Assembly (NCBI GenBank): GCA_021827225.1
Contig: JAKAXG010000254.1
Location: 1-6,507, forward strand
Direction: 5' to 3'
Source of the DNA: Actinomycetes bacterium
GTDB taxonomy: Bacteria > Actinomycetota > Acidimicrobiia > Acidimicrobiales > Palsa-688
Length of the DNA: 6,507 nucleotides
Shown: piece by piece, positions 5,027 to 6,507 of the stretch
Numbering within the stretch: the first letter of the stretch is position 1
Layout: every line of letters begins with the position of its first letter
The notes under the pieces: generated by a model
What the model saw: the letters and a program-made list of their open reading frames with translations, nothing else
What the model was told of the DNA's origin: nothing
Databases searched by the model: none
Program-made: the position numbers and the translations under genes

Positions 5027-6507
5027 CGGTTCCCGAGGTCGCTCCCCCCCTCGTCGCCCCCGAGAAGACAATCGACTGGCGCCCGGCCTGGCTGAGGCGC
5101 GACCGGGTGACGCTCGCCGCCCTGGTGATCCTGGCCTTCGGTCTGCGGGTGCCGGACCTCGGCCGCGCCTACTGGGTGGACGAGGGAATCACCATCGGCA
5201 TCTCCTCCCACCCGGTGTCGCAGATCCCCGGTCTGCTCCGCCACGACGGCTCCCCGCCGCTTTTCTACATACTCCTGCACTTCTGGATGCGCCTGTTCGG
5301 CAGCTCGGAGCCGGCCACCCACACCCTCCCGCTGCTGATCTCACTGATCGCCATCCCGGTGGGCTACTGGGCGGGCCGGGAGCTGTTCCACCGGCAGGCC
5401 GGGATCGCGGTGGCGGCGCTGCTCGCCACCAACCCGTTCCTCAACTGGTACTCCACCGAGTCCCGCATGTACACGCTGGTGGTGCTGCTCGGCCTGGTCG
5501 GCGTCACCCTGGCCTGGCGGGCGGTCAGGGACCGGTCACTGCCGGACGCAGCCGGCGCGGTGATCACCTACGCCGCCCTGCTCTACACCCACGACTGGGC
5601 CATCTACCTGACCGGGGCCACCGGCCTCATCCTGATATGGATCACCTGGTCCCGGGGGGACCGCCGGACCACCATGTGGGTGATCGCCGGCGGGGCCGCC
5701 ACCCTGGTGCTGTGGCTGCCGTGGCTGCCGACGTTCGTCTTCCAGGCCCAGAACACCGCCGCCCCCTGGGCCGTCCAGCCCGGGATCGGAGACTTCTTCG
5801 CCGACCCCTCCACCGCCCTGGCCGGAACCATCGGCTTCCTGATCGTCCCGATACTGGTCATCGGCGTCTGGCTGACCCGGCGCTACCTGACACCGAGCGA
5901 GCGGTTCACGGCCAGCGCCATCGGGGCCACCGCCCTCGTGGCGACCATCGCCGGGTTCGCCGGGGCCGAGATCGAACCGTCGTGGACGGTCAGGTACCTG
6001 GCCATCATCGTCGGCCCCTACCTGCTGGCCGCCGGCGGCGCCCTGTCGGTCAGCCGGCCGGGACGGAGGGTGCTGTGGGCGGTCACGGTCATGCTGGCCG
6101 CCTGGGCCCTGATCGGGTCGTTGCTGCCCAACCCCAACGCCCGCTACGCCAAGAGCAACGTGGCGGCGGTGGCCTCGGCCGTCTCCCCCCGGCTGCACCC
6201 GGGTGACCTGGTGCTCGTCACGGAGACCGAGCAGCTGTCGGTCAGCTACCACTACCTGCCGAAGGGCCTCCGCTACATGACCCCCACCGGCCCGGTCGCC
6301 GACCCCACCTGGGTCAACTGGCGCAACATCGTGCACCGCCTGCAGCAGGCCAACCCGTGCCGGGTGCTCGCCCCCACCATCGACGCCCTCCCCGTGGGTG
6401 ACGCCATCCTGGAGATCAACCCGGTCCGCAAGCTGGGCGCCACCGGGTCGGCCTGGTCCCGGGCGGTGAACGGCCGGGTGATAGCCGACGAGCGGCTCCT
6501 CAGCCGG
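5023..6507 (+). CDS. GT-C fold glycosyltransferase (PMT/GT39-like), 3' end missing
   Basis: This is a multi-pass membrane glycosyltransferase expected to use a polyprenyl-phosphate sugar donor and act on the outer face of the membrane. The frame is open from the ATG at 5023 to the window edge (495 residues, no stop). After a roughly 28-residue Pro-rich cytoplasmic N-terminus come TM1 (about 29-45) and the first external loop with the acidic pair Asp53-Glu54 in YWVDEG, the usual catalytic site of this fold. DGSPPLFYILLHFWMRLFG (75-93) and YSTESRMYT (143-151) match conserved blocks of PMT_2/ArnT-like proteins. Several more membrane spans follow, then RYLAIIVGPYLL (324-335), and from about 372 a mostly soluble, presumably external region. 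The acceptor (lipid, wall polymer or protein) is unknown. No Shine-Dalgarno precedes the ATG; it overlaps the leader-frame TGA, so initiation may depend on leader translation. A farther in-frame ATG at 4861 is rejected because codon bias collapses before about 4978. Confidence 0.88.
   Translation, partial: MTVPEVAPPLVAPEKTIDWRPAWLRRDRVTLAALVILAFGLRVPDLGRAYWVDEGITIGISSHPVSQIPGLLRHDGSPPLFYILLHFWMRLFGSSEPATHTLPLLISLIAIPVGYWAGRELFHRQAGIAVAALLATNPFLNWYSTESRMYTLVVLLGLVGVTLAWRAVRDRSLPDAAGAVITYAALLYTHDWAIYLTGATGLILIWITWSRGDRRTTMWVIAGGAATLVLWLPWLPTFVFQAQNTAAPWAVQPGIGDFFADPSTALAGTIGFLIVPILVIGVWLTRRYLTPSERFTASAIGATALVATIAGFAGAEIEPSWTVRYLAIIVGPYLLAAGGALSVSRPGRRVLWAVTVMLAAWALIGSLLPNPNARYAKSNVAAVASAVSPRLHPGDLVLVTETEQLSVSYHYLPKGLRYMTPTGPVADPTWVNWRNIVHRLQQANPCRVLAPTIDALPVGDAILEINPVRKLGATGSAWSRAVNGRVIADERLLSR

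Noticed and set aside
4374..6206. 610-codon plus-strand open frame
   Set aside because: It reads antisense to the membrane protein and out of frame with the glycosyltransferase, and its translation is His/Arg/Gly/Pro low complexity without any domain. It is a shadow frame.
5536..6336. 266-codon minus-strand open frame
   Set aside because: It is antisense to the glycosyltransferase, with low-complexity Gly/Asp/Gln/Pro content and no domain.
1..6507. tRNA, rRNA, riboswitch, CRISPR, insertion sequence or attachment site
   Set aside because: No cloverleaf, conserved RNA core, spaced repeat series, transposase or flanking inverted repeats were seen on either strand. The window is almost fully occupied by protein genes.

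Overview
The window is 6.5 kb of very GC-rich DNA with strong third-position G/C preference, GTG starts and at least one apparently leaderless gene. This points to a high-GC actinobacterium; an acidimicrobial-type lineage would fit, but that is inference and nothing here fixes the genus. There is no RNA gene, mobile element, CRISPR array or plasmid signature, and no gene-free stretch longer than about 130 bases, so it reads as ordinary chromosome.

Layout. (1) 1-723, plus strand: the C-terminal 240 residues of an acyl-CoA synthetase of the ACSF2-like AMP-binding family, cut by the left edge. (2) 696-2803, minus strand: a two-component operon with an OmpR-type response regulator (2120-2803) followed by a HAMP-containing sensor histidine kinase (696-2123). 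The two genes overlap by a GTGA junction. The kinase 3' end overlaps the convergent synthetase gene by 28 bp. (3) 2804-2930: a 127-bp divergent intergenic region with a TAAGCT box set for leaderless transcription of the next gene, plus small inverted repeats. (4) 2931-4166, plus strand: a serine hydrolase of the class C beta-lactamase / family VIII esterase fold. (5) 4200-4883, minus strand: a small polytopic membrane protein, probably of the VC0807 type. (6) 4884-6507, plus strand: a divergent upstream region, a possible 16-codon Arg/Thr-rich leader ORF, then a GT-C fold glycosyltransferase (PMT/GT39-like) that runs off the right edge.

Functional links. Only the regulator and kinase are clearly one unit. 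The hydrolase is transcribed away from the regulator and shares its promoter region, so it is a plausible but unproven target. The membrane protein and the glycosyltransferase are divergent neighbours with no evident shared pathway.

The most interesting spot is the start of the glycosyltransferase (4964-5026). A TANNNT box lies 6 nt before a GTG that opens a 16-codon frame built on a 15-bp tandem repeat. Its TGA overlaps the glycosyltransferase ATG as ATGA, and a short GC hairpin sits just before that ATG. This could be a translated leader that couples or attenuates expression. Alternatively, one missing C in a C5 run would fuse the leader to the glycosyltransferase. No clearly novel multi-gene system is visible.
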